Assembly: GCA_002415025.1 (NCBI GenBank)
Contig: DIBR01000034.1
Span: 268,920 to 332,919, forward strand
Source: Spongiibacteraceae bacterium UBA5047
GTDB taxonomy: Bacteria; Pseudomonadota; Gammaproteobacteria; Pseudomonadales; Spongiibacteraceae
Length of the DNA stretch: 64,000 bases
Direction: 5' to 3'
Below the pieces are notes generated by a model. It did not search any database. It was given only the letters and a program-made list of their open reading frames with translations, and was not told the origin of the DNA. Positions within the stretch are counted from its first letter, which is position 1. Each line of letters starts with the position of its first letter. Position numbers and translations under genes: made by a program. Positions 1 to 8,755 of this stretch are shown here, in pieces.

Positions 1-733
1 CCCCCTCGTCCCGCCAACCCCAGCGCGGACGCGGCAGCAGATGGATACGGCGCAAAAAGGGCAACTGAAAACAAAACTGCACCATACCTGCAATAAGCAC
101 ACCCCAGGCCAAGCCCACAGCAGGCTCGGGCAAGCGCGGTGAAATCCACAGCGCGGCACCAATCAGCGACACATTCAGCAGCACCGGGGTAAAGGCGGGC
201 ACCGCAAAACGGCCAAAGCTGTTCAATATTGCGCCGGCAAAGCCCGTCATGGATATCAGAAATAAATAGGGGAAGGTAATGCGGATCATGTCCGTCGTTA
301 AGGCGAACTTGGTCGGGTCATTGTAAAACCCGGGAGCAAATACCGTTGCCACCAGCGGTGCACCCAACACCGCCAAAGCGGTAACCACTATCAGAATGCC
401 GCCTAAAACCCCGGACACACGGTCGACCAGCTCACGTACCGCTGCGAGGCTGCCGCGCTCACGGTACTCAGCCAACACCGGCACAAAGGCCTGCGCGAAC
501 GCCCCTTCGGCGAACAATCTGCGTAAGAAATTAGGGATTTTAAACGCGACAAAAAACGCATCAGCATTGGCGCTTGCACCCACCATTGCCGCGATAACGA
601 TGTCCCGCGCCAGACCGAGCACACGCGACAGCAGGGTCATCACGCCCACAACGGCGCTGGATCGAAGCAAGCCCGGTGCTTTGGGAATATCGCTCAGCGC
701 CTGTGCGTCCGGCTTATCGTCGGCCACCGCCAT
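1..733 (-). CDS. murJ: Lipid II flippase MurJ (N-terminal part, cut by window start)
   Basis: MurJ flips lipid II across the inner membrane during peptidoglycan synthesis. Reading the minus strand from the ATG at 733 gives about 244 residues open to the window edge. The chain begins MAVADDKPDAQ and carries the family's N-terminal block (SRVLGLARDI at about residues 38-47, then AFFVAFKIPNFLRRLFAEGA), followed by alternating hydrophobic segments as in the MOP/MATE-like fold. The full family length is about 510-530 residues, so roughly half is present. The start codon overlaps the stop of the upstream Nudix gene (TGATG), so the two are translationally coupled. Family identity is firm; the missing half could not be inspected. 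Confidence 0.95.
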   Translation of the reverse strand, partial: MAVADDKPDAQALSDIPKAPGLLRSSAVVGVMTLLSRVLGLARDIVIAAMVGASANADAFFVAFKIPNFLRRLFAEGAFAQAFVPVLAEYRERGSLAAVRELVDRVSGVLGGILIVVTALAVLGAPLVATVFAPGFYNDPTKFALTTDMIRITFPYLFLISMTGFAGAILNSFGRFAVPAFTPVLLNVSLIGAALWISPRLPEPAVGLAWGVLIAGMVQFCFQLPFLRRIHLLPRPRWGWRDEG

Positions 734-1338
734 CAACCCCAGTCAGCACGCAAACGTTGATGATGGCGCGCGAACCAATGAACGGCTACCAGACTATGAG
801 CATTATCAATGCGGCCATCGTCAGCCATCGCCAGAACCTCGGCCACCGGCAGCACATGCAGGCGAATATCCTCGTTTTCTTCCGCCAAACCATAATTTCC
901 GGCCGCAGCGGACAGGTCGGCACTTGCACAGTAGAGGTGAAACATCTCGTCACTGCCGCCGGGCGACGAGTAATACGAGGCAACGCGCTCCAATGTCTTT
1001 AATTCAACCCCCGCCTCCTCAAGACTTTCTCGCCGGGCAACATCCTCCGGCGATTCGCCGGCCTCCATCAAGCCGGCAATCAGCTCCATTAGCCAGGGAG
1101 AAGGTTTTCTATCCAGCGCACCCACACGAAACTGTTCGGCAACCGCCAGGCAATCCATAGCAGGGTCGTAAATCAACACACCCACCGCCTGCCGCCGGCG
1201 TGCAACCACGCGTTGCATCGCTCCGCTCCAGCCGCCGCCAAACAAACGATGCCGGAGACTGACGTTAACCACCTCAAAAAAGCCGCGCCACTCACGCTGC
1301 TCGTCGAGAACCTCGAAGTCATCCTCGCCAAAACTCAT
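733..1338 (-). CDS. nudF: Nudix hydrolase, ADP-ribose pyrophosphatase type
   Basis: Predicted cytosolic ADP-ribose diphosphatase that splits ADP-ribose into AMP and ribose 5-phosphate. A complete Nudix box lies at residues 89-111 (G-x5-E-x7-RESLEEAGV), and the N-terminus (MSFGEDDFEVL, then RGFF) resembles E. coli NudF. The frame can be extended to a TTG at 1362, but the ATG at 1338 overlaps the pyrB stop as TGATG and gives the usual length of about 201 residues, so it is preferred. It sits between pyrB and murJ in a tightly packed minus-strand series. NudF substrate specificity is inferred from resemblance; another nucleoside diphosphate sugar cannot be excluded. Confidence 0.88.
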   Translation of the reverse strand: MSFGEDDFEVLDEQREWRGFFEVVNVSLRHRLFGGGWSGAMQRVVARRRQAVGVLIYDPAMDCLAVAEQFRVGALDRKPSPWLMELIAGLMEAGESPEDVARRESLEEAGVELKTLERVASYYSSPGGSDEMFHLYCASADLSAAAGNYGLAEENEDIRLHVLPVAEVLAMADDGRIDNAHSLVAVHWFARHHQRLRADWG

Positions 1339-2354
1339 CAGAAGCGACGCTCGGTATACCAATTCACATCGCGGGCGTGCCGGTCCACTTCGTCGGCCAC
1401 ATCCAGAATCAGTGCGAACAGCGCCATGCGCACCAGTACGCCGTTGTCTGCCTGCCGAAAAATCGCAAGGTTGGGGTTTTCGTTGAGGTCGTTATCCAGC
1501 TCGTTAGCCTCAACCCGCGAATCGCGCGGCAGCGGGTGCATGATCACGGTGTTGGGTTCGCAGAAGCGGGTGTAAATTGCCTGATTCAAGCGATAGCGCC
1601 CGCGATACAGGCTTGCCTCTTCCTTACTGGAAAAGCGTTCCTCCTGAATGCGTGTGGAGTAGGCAATATCAACGTGGGAAATGCTCGATTCCATCGCATC
1701 GCTTTCCACCACGGTATTGCCACCCGCGCGCAACGACTCAACAATATCGGCGGGCATGCGCAACTCATCCGGCGAAATCAACGTGAGGTGCACGTTCTGA
1801 AAAAGACTGAGCAGCTTGCACAGTGAGTGCACGGTGCGCCCGTATTTCAAATCGCCAATCATGGCAATGCGCAATCCGTCGATGCCGGCGCGGCCTTTGT
1901 GCTTTAGTTCTTTTCTGATGGTGTAGAGATCGAGCAGCGCCTGACTGGGGTGCTCATTGGAACCGTCGCCGCCATTGATCACCGGCACACGGCTGGCGGA
2001 TGCAAATTCTGCCACCGACCCCGACGTGGGGTGGCGCATAACGATGACGTCACTGTAACCACTGAGCACCCGCGCGGTATCGTACAAGGACTCGCCCTTG
2101 GCGATGGCGGAGCTCTCAAAGCCGGTCGTTTCGCGCACCTCTCCACCCAACAGGTTAAAGGCACAGCCAAAGCTGACCCGGGTACGGGTGGAGGGTTCAA
2201 AAAACATGCTGCCGAGAATAGCGCCATCGAGAACACGCGTTACCTTGCGGCGATGGGCATAGGGTTCCATACGGTCTGCTACGGCGAACAGCTGGTCAAT
2301 TTGCTCACGCTTAAACTGAGTAATGGAAAGAATGTGACTTCCGGTAAATTTCAC
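1338..2354 (-). CDS. pyrB: Aspartate carbamoyltransferase catalytic chain
   Basis: Catalyses carbamoyl phosphate plus aspartate to N-carbamoyl aspartate, the committed step of pyrimidine synthesis. The carbamoyl-phosphate loop FEPSTRTR is at residues 52-59, HPSQALLD at 135-142 and the HPLPR motif at 273-277; the mobile loop region around residues 80-92 (SSAIAKGESLYD) is present. At 338 residues it is longer than the E. coli catalytic chain (about 311). The start is GTG, preceded by AGGAG at good spacing, and overlaps the ABC-transporter stop (GTGA). No pyrI regulatory gene and no pyrC-like partner is adjacent, so the oligomeric class is not clear from context. Confidence 0.93.
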   Translation of the reverse strand: MKFTGSHILSITQFKREQIDQLFAVADRMEPYAHRRKVTRVLDGAILGSMFFEPSTRTRVSFGCAFNLLGGEVRETTGFESSAIAKGESLYDTARVLSGYSDVIVMRHPTSGSVAEFASASRVPVINGGDGSNEHPSQALLDLYTIRKELKHKGRAGIDGLRIAMIGDLKYGRTVHSLCKLLSLFQNVHLTLISPDELRMPADIVESLRAGGNTVVESDAMESSISHVDIAYSTRIQEERFSSKEEASLYRGRYRLNQAIYTRFCEPNTVIMHPLPRDSRVEANELDNDLNENPNLAIFRQADNGVLVRMALFALILDVADEVDRHARDVNWYTERRF

Positions 2355-4201
2355 TGTGACTCCTGATGGGCAGCGTGGGCCAGGCCGGGATCCTCAATTG
2401 AAGCTGACAACTCCGAACCCGGATTATCAAATTGCAGGCTTGCCCAGCGCGCATACAGCGGCGAACTTTCGATCAGCTCACTGTGCCGACCAAGCGCAAC
2501 CAGTTGGCCATGATCCAGCACGGCTATCTTATCGACCTTCACTACCGTGGCCAAGCGGTGGGCAATAACGATGGTGGTGCGATTGGTCATCAGACGCTGG
2601 AGCGCCTGCTGTACCTGATACTCACTTTCGGCGTCCAGGGCGCTGGTCGCCTCGTCCAATAACAGCAGTTTCGGGTCCTTTAATACCGCGCGAGCGATGG
2701 CAATGCGCTGGCGCTGACCACCCGACAAGCGCACGCCGCCTTCTCCCACAAAACTGTTGTAGCCCTCGGGCAGGCGTTCAATAAACTCGTGGGCGTAGGC
2801 TGCGCGCGCAGCCTCAATTAACTGCTGCTCGCTCGCATCAGGATTACCGTAACGAATATTGTCCGCCACGGTGCCGGTAAAGAGCACGGGCTGCTGCGGT
2901 ACCAAGGCAATTTGGGCGCGCAGGTCATCCGGAGATAAATCGCGAATATCGATGCCGTCAAAACGAATGCTGCCCGACTGCACGTCGTAAAAACGCAGCA
3001 ACAGGTCAACCAGTGTCGACTTGCCTGCACCGGAACTGCCCACCAGCGCCAGACTGCTGCCCGCCGCAATATCCAGACTGAGGTGATTGACTGCCAGATA
3101 ATCGGGCCGCGAGGGGTACACAAAATTAACCGCATCCAGCTCCACCCGACCCGCAACGGTGGCGGGAAGAGAAACCGGCTGCTCCGGCGGCACGATAAGG
3201 CTCTTCGCAGCCAGCAACTCAAGCAGGCGCTCGGTTGCACCCGCAGCGCGCTGCAAGTCACCGTAGACTTCTGAAATAGCGCCAACCGACGCGGCAACCA
3301 TCACCGCATAAAAAATAAAGGCAGTAAGCTCGCCACTGCTAATGCGGCCCTCGAGCACATCGTGCCCGCCGACCCATAACATGGAGGCAACAGCCCCCAA
3401 AACCAGCATAATAACGGTCGTTGAGAGCCACGCCCGCTGGTTGATACGTCGCACTGAAATATCAAACGCCACTTCCACGTGACGGGCAAACAGGGCCTTG
3501 TCCCGCTCCTGATAGTTAAAGGCTTGCAGTACCTTGATGTTTTTTACCGCCTCGCCGACAAAGCTGCCAACGCTGGCAATTTTGTCCTGAGTCGTACGCG
3601 ACAGATTTCTAACCCGGCGCCCGAACACAATAATGGGCACAACCACCAGGGGCACGCTCAAAAATACCAGACTGGTCAGTTTAGGGTTTGTGATAAACAG
3701 CCAGATTAATCCGCCGACAAACATTAAGGCGTTGCGCAGGGCAATAGACACCGACGAGCCTATAACGGTTTGCAACAAGGTGGTGTCCGTCGTAATGCGC
3801 GACTGTATTTCACCGCTGAGATTCGTTTCAAAAAAGCCCGGATGCAGGGTAACAACATGGTCAAACACCGCCTTGCGCAAGTCGGCGCTCACGCGCTCCC
3901 CAATCCACGACACCAGATAAAAGCGCACGAAGGTGCCCAGCGACAGCAACGCCACCAGCGACATAAAAATCAGCAAAGCCTTGTTGAGCAGCGCAGGGGT
4001 GCCTGAGGAAAAGCCGTTGTCCACCAAAAACCGCAAACCCTGCCCCAATGAGAGAGTAATGGCCGCGGTAAAAACCAGAGCGATACTGGCGCCGACAACC
4101 TGCATTCGATACGGCCGGATGAAACGGTACATCGACTTCAAAACACCGAGGTTTTTACTCGCTTCGCGTGCTTCCTGAACCTCAGCCAAAATCTTCTCCA
4201 A
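2351..4201 (-). CDS. ABC exporter half-transporter (MsbA/LmrA-like)
   Basis: A fused transmembrane plus nucleotide-binding protein of 616 residues that would work as a homodimeric inner-membrane exporter. The transmembrane domain spans about residues 25-315. The ATPase domain has Walker A GSSGAGKS at 388-395, the signature LSGGQRQR, Walker B LLLLDEATSALD and an H-loop histidine in IVIAHR. The first possible codon is TTG at 4201 with no convincing ribosome site; an ATG at residue 24 (position 4132) is the alternative. It overlaps the GIY-YIG gene upstream and pyrB downstream. Substrate is unknown: the true MsbA usually sits beside lpxK, which is not here. Confidence 0.88.
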   Translation of the reverse strand: MEKILAEVQEAREASKNLGVLKSMYRFIRPYRMQVVGASIALVFTAAITLSLGQGLRFLVDNGFSSGTPALLNKALLIFMSLVALLSLGTFVRFYLVSWIGERVSADLRKAVFDHVVTLHPGFFETNLSGEIQSRITTDTTLLQTVIGSSVSIALRNALMFVGGLIWLFITNPKLTSLVFLSVPLVVVPIIVFGRRVRNLSRTTQDKIASVGSFVGEAVKNIKVLQAFNYQERDKALFARHVEVAFDISVRRINQRAWLSTTVIMLVLGAVASMLWVGGHDVLEGRISSGELTAFIFYAVMVAASVGAISEVYGDLQRAAGATERLLELLAAKSLIVPPEQPVSLPATVAGRVELDAVNFVYPSRPDYLAVNHLSLDIAAGSSLALVGSSGAGKSTLVDLLLRFYDVQSGSIRFDGIDIRDLSPDDLRAQIALVPQQPVLFTGTVADNIRYGNPDASEQQLIEAARAAYAHEFIERLPEGYNSFVGEGGVRLSGGQRQRIAIARAVLKDPKLLLLDEATSALDAESEYQVQQALQRLMTNRTTIVIAHRLATVVKVDKIAVLDHGQLVALGRHSELIESSPLYARWASLQFDNPGSELSASIEDPGLAHAAHQESQ

Positions 4202-4469
4202 CTACACAGTGATCGTCATGGGTGGCTATCAGCGTTAGTTTTTCGCTACGTGATAATTTCTTTATTGCCGCTTCACGCTTTGAGGCTTCAGCCCGGTCAG
4301 CGGCGCATTCGGTATAGACAAGAGCCTGTGGCGGGTCGCCCCGAAAAAAACGAGCACCCTTGGCCCCGCCCTCACAGTGTTCCTGATAGCGGCGTGCAAC
4401 ATCGGTACTGATTCCGGTGTAGAGCTTGCCACTGCGCGCGCGAATCATATACACACGCCACGCAGTCAT
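4182..4469 (-). CDS. GIY-YIG domain protein, UPF0213/YhbQ type
   Basis: A 95-residue protein consisting of a single GIY-YIG fold: VYMIRARSGKLYTGIS supplies the two strands with the Y and YTG elements, followed by DVARRYQEH with the conserved Arg and His. Such small solo GIY-YIG proteins are common in gammaproteobacteria and are linked to DNA metabolism, but their substrate is poorly defined. Its ATG overlaps the sbcB stop (ATGA), and its 3' end runs into the start region of the ABC gene. The pairing with exonuclease I is suggestive of a DNA-repair role, which is inference only. Confidence 0.85.
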   Translation of the reverse strand: MTAWRVYMIRARSGKLYTGISTDVARRYQEHCEGGAKGARFFRGDPPQALVYTECAADRAEASKREAAIKKLSRSEKLTLIATHDDHCVVGEDFG

Positions 4470-5899
4470 GGCAGCGTTCGCACATGCCGCTCGAGCGCGT
4501 CCAACACGGCCAGTTTGTCAGCATTTAACTGCGAGTCCGCACGCAGTTGTCCAATCTTCGTCAGACATGCAGCAGCAGTGATACTGCCACCGCCGTCGTC
4601 CTGATGAACACGTTGGTGGCAAAACTCCTGCCACAGGCCCTGCTCTTCAGGCGAGAGCGAGTCAGGGAAATTGCGCCCCCGATAGCGAAACAGTAAGTCG
4701 TCGAGGCGCTTATCCGTAAATGGAAAGCTGCGCTCTGCCAGCTTTCTGCCATCGCATTCCAACACCTCATTCATCAAACGCCGGTCGTCATTCCCGAAGA
4801 AACCGCCACTGTAAAGCATTCGGTCGGGGTCGGTTTCCGGCTCAAAATGCCGTTGGTTGTAGATGTCGTCGAGCTTTAACTTTAGTCCGCTGCATTCACT
4901 CAGCTGCTGCCAGTGGCGCTCACAACGCGCCATATCAATCTGCAAGCGCGCCTGTGCGCTTTCGTCGAGCAAATTCAGGGTTGCCAACATGGGCGAGCGA
5001 TTCAGGTGAATTTCCTTGAGGGGTATGCGCTCCACGCCCTCGGCAAGATCTTCCGTCCGAGCGAACACGCGCTTTGCCACCTCGACCGCCGACAGCTCGA
5101 TCAGGGGCTGCGGATCCGCCATCAAATCAACGGCAATAACACTGTTTTTATTGACCGGATGCATCGCCAGAGGCATCACTAGAGCCGCACAGTATCGACT
5201 CGCGGGGTAGCGGCTGGAGATGTGAAGCACCGGCTTTTGCCGGTTCATATCCAGCAACTGCGCCACGTGCTGCTTCTTGCGCAGGCCCAGGGCATAGTCG
5301 AATAATTTGGGCTTTTCACGCTTGATCAGGCGGGCCAGATCAATGGTGGCGTGAACATCAGACAGGGCATCGTGCGCCGCTTCGTGGCTGAGCCCATTTG
5401 CCGCCGTCAGCAATTCCAGCTTGAAACTGACCGCGCCGTTCTCGCCAACAGGCCACTCAATACCCTCAGGACGGAGAGCGCAGCACAGCCGCACCACGTC
5501 AATAAGGTCCCAGCGCGAATTGCCGTTTTGCCACTCACGCGCATACACATCGAAAAAGTTGCGATACAGCGTATAGCGCGTCACTTCGTCGTCAAAACGA
5601 ATACTGTTGTAGCCCACCCCGCAGGTACCGGGTTGCGATAACTCGGCATGAATCGCCCGAATAAAGTCGCGCTCGGGAAGACCTTTTTCCAGTGCTTCTT
5701 GCGGGGTAATGCCCGTCACCAGACAGGCCTCAGGTTGAGGCACCATATCCGGTGTCGGACGGTTATAGATAACCAGTGGTTCGCCAACAATATTGAGGTC
5801 GGCATCGGTGCGAACACCGGCGAATTGCGACGCGCGATCCCTCGAGGGATCGGCGCCCCAGGTTTCGTAGTCGTGCCAGTAAAAGGTCTGATTTGGCAA
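4466..5899 (-). CDS. sbcB: Exonuclease I (SbcB), DEDDh 3'-5' ssDNA exonuclease
   Basis: Degrades single-stranded DNA 3' to 5' in recombination and mismatch repair. The 477 residues match the family length. Exo motif I is HDYETWG (Asp10, Glu12), motif II lies near RFDDE (about 102-105), and motif III AHDALSDVH gives His176 and Asp181. The C-terminal half carries the SH3-like and helical regions typical of ExoI. The only plausible start is TTG at 5899, because an in-frame TGA lies five codons upstream and the next Met is inside the fold. A REP pair lies just upstream. Confidence 0.93.
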   Translation of the reverse strand: MPNQTFYWHDYETWGADPSRDRASQFAGVRTDADLNIVGEPLVIYNRPTPDMVPQPEACLVTGITPQEALEKGLPERDFIRAIHAELSQPGTCGVGYNSIRFDDEVTRYTLYRNFFDVYAREWQNGNSRWDLIDVVRLCCALRPEGIEWPVGENGAVSFKLELLTAANGLSHEAAHDALSDVHATIDLARLIKREKPKLFDYALGLRKKQHVAQLLDMNRQKPVLHISSRYPASRYCAALVMPLAMHPVNKNSVIAVDLMADPQPLIELSAVEVAKRVFARTEDLAEGVERIPLKEIHLNRSPMLATLNLLDESAQARLQIDMARCERHWQQLSECSGLKLKLDDIYNQRHFEPETDPDRMLYSGGFFGNDDRRLMNEVLECDGRKLAERSFPFTDKRLDDLLFRYRGRNFPDSLSPEEQGLWQEFCHQRVHQDDGGGSITAAACLTKIGQLRADSQLNADKLAVLDALERHVRTLP

Positions 5900-5955
5900 A
5901 AGTCTGTCCGCTCAGGGTTTGCGGTATTTCATAGGGCTGCGGCGCATATTGCAAA

Positions 5956-6020
5956 TGTGGGAGCGTGCCCCGCACGCGAATAGGTTAATTCAGCGCCCAT
6001 TCGCCAGCAGGGCTGTCTCC
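5956..6020. repeat. REP-like inverted pair (BIME-like)
   Basis: Between sbcB and fumarase. One arm at 5956-5980 begins TGTGGGAGC and ends GCGAA around a GC-rich stem; a second, opposed and degenerate arm at 5999-6020 begins ATTCGCCAGCAGGGCTG. This is the layout of Pseudomonas REP elements (TGTGGGAGC, GC stem, GCGAAT). The same signature recurs at 14669-14736 and 37687-37754. The remaining bases of this 133-base gap show nothing else. Confidence 0.75.
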
Positions 6021-6032
6021 TGCAGGTCAGCA

Positions 6033-7550
6033 CTACGCTACTTCAATTGCCTGCTCTTCAATCATTTTTGCCCACTTCGCAGGCCCGGTTTTATGCACCG
6101 ACTCTCCCTTGCTATCAACAGCAACCGTCACCGGCATGTCTATCACATCGAACTCGTAAATCGCCTCCATGCCCAGCTCGGGAAAGGCAACCACTTCGGC
6201 TTTTTTGATCGCCTGGGCAACCAGGTAGGCGGCTCCGCCCACGGCCATCAGGTAAACGGCCTCGTTGTCGCGAATGGCATCAATGGCCAGGTCGCCACGC
6301 TCGGCCTTGCCAATCATGCCCAGCAATCCGGTTTCTTCGAGCATGGTGCGCGTGAATTTGTCCATGCGGGTCGCCGTGGTCGGGCCAGCCGGGCCCACCA
6401 CCTCTTCACGCACCGGGTCTACCGGGCCCACGTAGTAGATAAAGCGCCCGGTCATATCCACCGGCAGCTTTTCACCGTTAGCCAACATGTCGATCATTTT
6501 TTTATGCGCTGCGTCGCGGCCCGTCAACATTTTGCCCGACAATAAAACCGTTTCACCGGGCTGCCAGCTTTTGACTTCCTCTGCCGTTACCGTATCGAGA
6601 TTGACCCGCCGAACACCTTCGCCCACTTCCCAGGTAATTTCAGGCCAGTCTGACAGCGAGGGTGGCGTTAGCTCGGCCGGACCGGTTCCGTCCAACGTGA
6701 AATGTACATGACGGGTAGCAGCGCAGTTGGGAATAATCGCAACGGCCTTGTTGGCCGCGTGAGTCGGATAATCTTTCACTTTAACGTCTAACACGGTGGT
6801 CAAACCGCCCAGCCCCTGGGCACCAATACCCAGTTTGTTGACCTTTTCCATTAGCTCAAGACGCAACTCTTCCGAGCGATTGGCTGCTCCGCGCTCGCGT
6901 AGTTCGTGAATATCAATCGGGTCCAGCAGGGCTTCTTTAGCCAGCAGCATCGCTTTTTCTGCTGTGCCACCCAGACCGATCCCCAGCATGCCGGGCGGAC
7001 ACCAGCCGGCGCCCATTTTCGGGAGTTGTTCCAGCACCCAGTCAACCACCGAATCGGAAGGATTGAGCATGGCAAACTTGGATTTGGCTTCGCTGCCACC
7101 GCCTTTGGCGGCCACATAAATTTCAACGCTGTCGCCGGCAACAATTTCATAGTGAATAACGGCAGGAGTGTTGTCTTTCGTGTTTTGGCGGGCTCCATCC
7201 GGATCAGCCAGAATCGAGGCACGCAGAACATTGTCCGGGTGGTTATAGGCACGACGTACGCCTTCATTCACCATATCGCTGAGCGGCATATCGCCCTGCC
7301 ACTGCACATTCATGCCCACTTTCAGAAATACGGTGACGATACCGGTGTCCTGGCAAATCGGGCGATGGCCTTCAGCACACATGCGCGAATTGATCAAAAT
7401 TTGCGCCATGGCATCCTTGGCGCCGGGGTTCTGCTCTCGTTTGTAGGCTTCATGCACACCCTGGATAAAATCAACCGGGTGGTAGTAGGAAATGTATTGC
7501 AGGGCGTCAGCCACACTGCTGATCAGGTCGTCTTGGCGGATAAGCGTCAT
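6033..7550 (-). CDS. fumA: Fumarate hydratase class I ([4Fe-4S])
   Basis: Oxygen-sensitive iron-sulfur fumarase interconverting fumarate and malate in the TCA cycle. The 505-residue chain has both halves of the family: the alpha-type N-terminal region with the cluster cysteines in RPICQDTG, GWCPPGMLGIG and IPNCAATRHVHF, and the beta-type C-terminal region (LLSGKMLTGRDAAHKK, YYVGPVDP, GPTTATRMDKF). No class II fumC is visible in the window. The ATG at 7550 gives the usual family start. It stands alone: 180 bases separate it from the upstream coiled-coil gene and a REP pair follows it. Confidence 0.95.
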   Translation of the reverse strand: MTLIRQDDLISSVADALQYISYYHPVDFIQGVHEAYKREQNPGAKDAMAQILINSRMCAEGHRPICQDTGIVTVFLKVGMNVQWQGDMPLSDMVNEGVRRAYNHPDNVLRASILADPDGARQNTKDNTPAVIHYEIVAGDSVEIYVAAKGGGSEAKSKFAMLNPSDSVVDWVLEQLPKMGAGWCPPGMLGIGLGGTAEKAMLLAKEALLDPIDIHELRERGAANRSEELRLELMEKVNKLGIGAQGLGGLTTVLDVKVKDYPTHAANKAVAIIPNCAATRHVHFTLDGTGPAELTPPSLSDWPEITWEVGEGVRRVNLDTVTAEEVKSWQPGETVLLSGKMLTGRDAAHKKMIDMLANGEKLPVDMTGRFIYYVGPVDPVREEVVGPAGPTTATRMDKFTRTMLEETGLLGMIGKAERGDLAIDAIRDNEAVYLMAVGGAAYLVAQAIKKAEVVAFPELGMEAIYEFDVIDMPVTVAVDSKGESVHKTGPAKWAKMIEEQAIEVA

Positions 7551-7691
7551 CGGGGCCTCGTTACTGTATATTCGGGCTTAACTCGACTTCAAAGAGTGAG
7601 TCGGGAAATACGACGCCGGGAGGTCTCAACAGAGCAGCCCTGCATCGCTGGCAGGGGCGGGATTATACCTCAGATATGAGCGGCTTTCACC

Positions 7692-7713
7692 GGGCCGGTC
7701 GTGCGACCGGCCC
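7692..7713 (-). terminator. Perfect 10-bp hairpin after the coiled-coil gene, terminator-like
   Basis: Arms GGGCCGGTCG and CGACCGGCCC enclose a 2-base loop about 18 bases beyond the stop of the 7732-8484 minus-strand gene. It lacks a U-tract on that strand, so it may be a transcript-end stabiliser rather than a classical intrinsic terminator. The rest of the 7551-7731 gap would hold the fumarase promoter, but no confident -35/-10 pair was picked. Confidence 0.5.
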
Positions 7714-7731
7714 CGTGTTTGCCAGCCTGCC

Positions 7732-8484
7732 TTACTGGGCGGGTGCCGCAGTGGAGCTGGGGTGGTTGGAGCTAACCGATTCGCGCAGGCTGTTTATATC
7801 GCGGTTTACCTGTTTGCGAAAGGCGTTCACTGACTCCAGCCACTCTTCATTGGCCTTGATGCGCCCTTCCAGCTTGGCAACTTGCTCAGCCACGTCGCCG
7901 CCCTCTCGCAACTCGGCAATTTCGCTCCAGTTGGTTTCCGCCATCGACTGGGTCTTTTGCTGCTGTACCTTGAGCGCCGCCAATTCCTTTTTATCCTTGG
8001 CTGCCGCCTGCTCGGCGGTCGCGATCCGGGTTTTCAGACCCTCAAGCGTCTTCTCGAATTTGGTCAGGCGCTCCTCGTGTTCGTTCAGCTGCTCCTTGCT
8101 CTTCTTCCAGACATTGTCCCAGAGCTTGCGAATTTCGGTATCGAGAAACTGCACCTGCTTCTGCATCTGGTCACTGGATTCAGTAACGCTCTCGTCAGTA
8201 ATATTGAGTTGCTTCTCCAGCCGCAAAATTCGCTGCTGATCCAGCGTTAGCTGTGCGCGCGCCAAATCCAGCTGCTGGTACAAGTAATAGCCACCAGCGA
8301 GCAAAATCACAATGATTGCCCATGCCAGCCACCCTGCAGAGCCGCCACCGCCGCCGCCTTCACTGGCCACATTGGGCACATCACCAATGCGATCAACCAT
8401 ACGTGTTCGGCGTTCTCGCTGGAACGACTCAATATCATCGGCGTCCGGCTTGACGCCGCCGCCCGGCCTGTTGGGGTTATTCAT
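7732..8484 (-). CDS. Single-pass membrane protein with periplasmic coiled coil, function unknown
   Basis: 250 residues. A charged, proline/glycine-rich cytoplasmic stretch (1-48, ending in a run of six glycines) precedes one transmembrane helix at about 50-68 (WLAWAIIVILLAGGYYL), followed by about 160 residues of heptad-rich coiled coil (about 72-235) rich in Gln, Lys and Glu and a low-complexity tail. The positive-in orientation predicts a periplasmic coiled coil. No catalytic motif is seen. It has its own transcription context: hairpin downstream and a 271-base divergent gap upstream. Could be an envelope-spanning or division-linked protein, but nothing in the sequence decides this. Confidence 0.8.
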   Translation of the reverse strand: MNNPNRPGGGVKPDADDIESFQRERRTRMVDRIGDVPNVASEGGGGGGSAGWLAWAIIVILLAGGYYLYQQLDLARAQLTLDQQRILRLEKQLNITDESVTESSDQMQKQVQFLDTEIRKLWDNVWKKSKEQLNEHEERLTKFEKTLEGLKTRIATAEQAAAKDKKELAALKVQQQKTQSMAETNWSEIAELREGGDVAEQVAKLEGRIKANEEWLESVNAFRKQVNRDINSLRESVSSNHPSSTAAPAQ

Positions 8485-8625
8485 TCAGATTCCCTGTTAC
8501 CTGTTTGCCTGCGCATTATGACAGTTGGCTTGCAGCCGCAACAATGACAAGGTGCGCATTCAACAATAAATCGGCTCTGCAAATGCGCTATATACGGCAC
8601 GACCCTGACGTAAAACGTTACGCCG

Positions 8626-8655
8626 TTTCTTGCTTGTCATACTTTTTGCTATACT
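8626..8655 (+). promoter_or_regulatory. Candidate extended -10 promoter for the PuuD-like gene
   Basis: In the 271-base divergent gap 8485-8755 the sequence TGCTATACT at 8647-8655 is an extended -10 (TG-N-TATACT); the -35 region is weak. It lies 100 bases ahead of the ATG at 8756, which has its own ribosome site (AGGGA). Nothing else recognisable is in this gap. Confidence 0.4.
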
Positions 8656-8755
8656 GCCCTCACAATCAAGCTCCCGCCATCACTGCGTATGCTCTCAGCT
8701 TGTGATGACGGGGATCAATAATAGTTCAATCTGCCACAATTGATAGGGACGACTC

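Noticed and set aside
396..1160. 254-residue plus-strand open frame
   Set aside because: Covers the antisense of murJ and the Nudix gene and is Pro/Arg-rich low-complexity, typical of a shadow frame.
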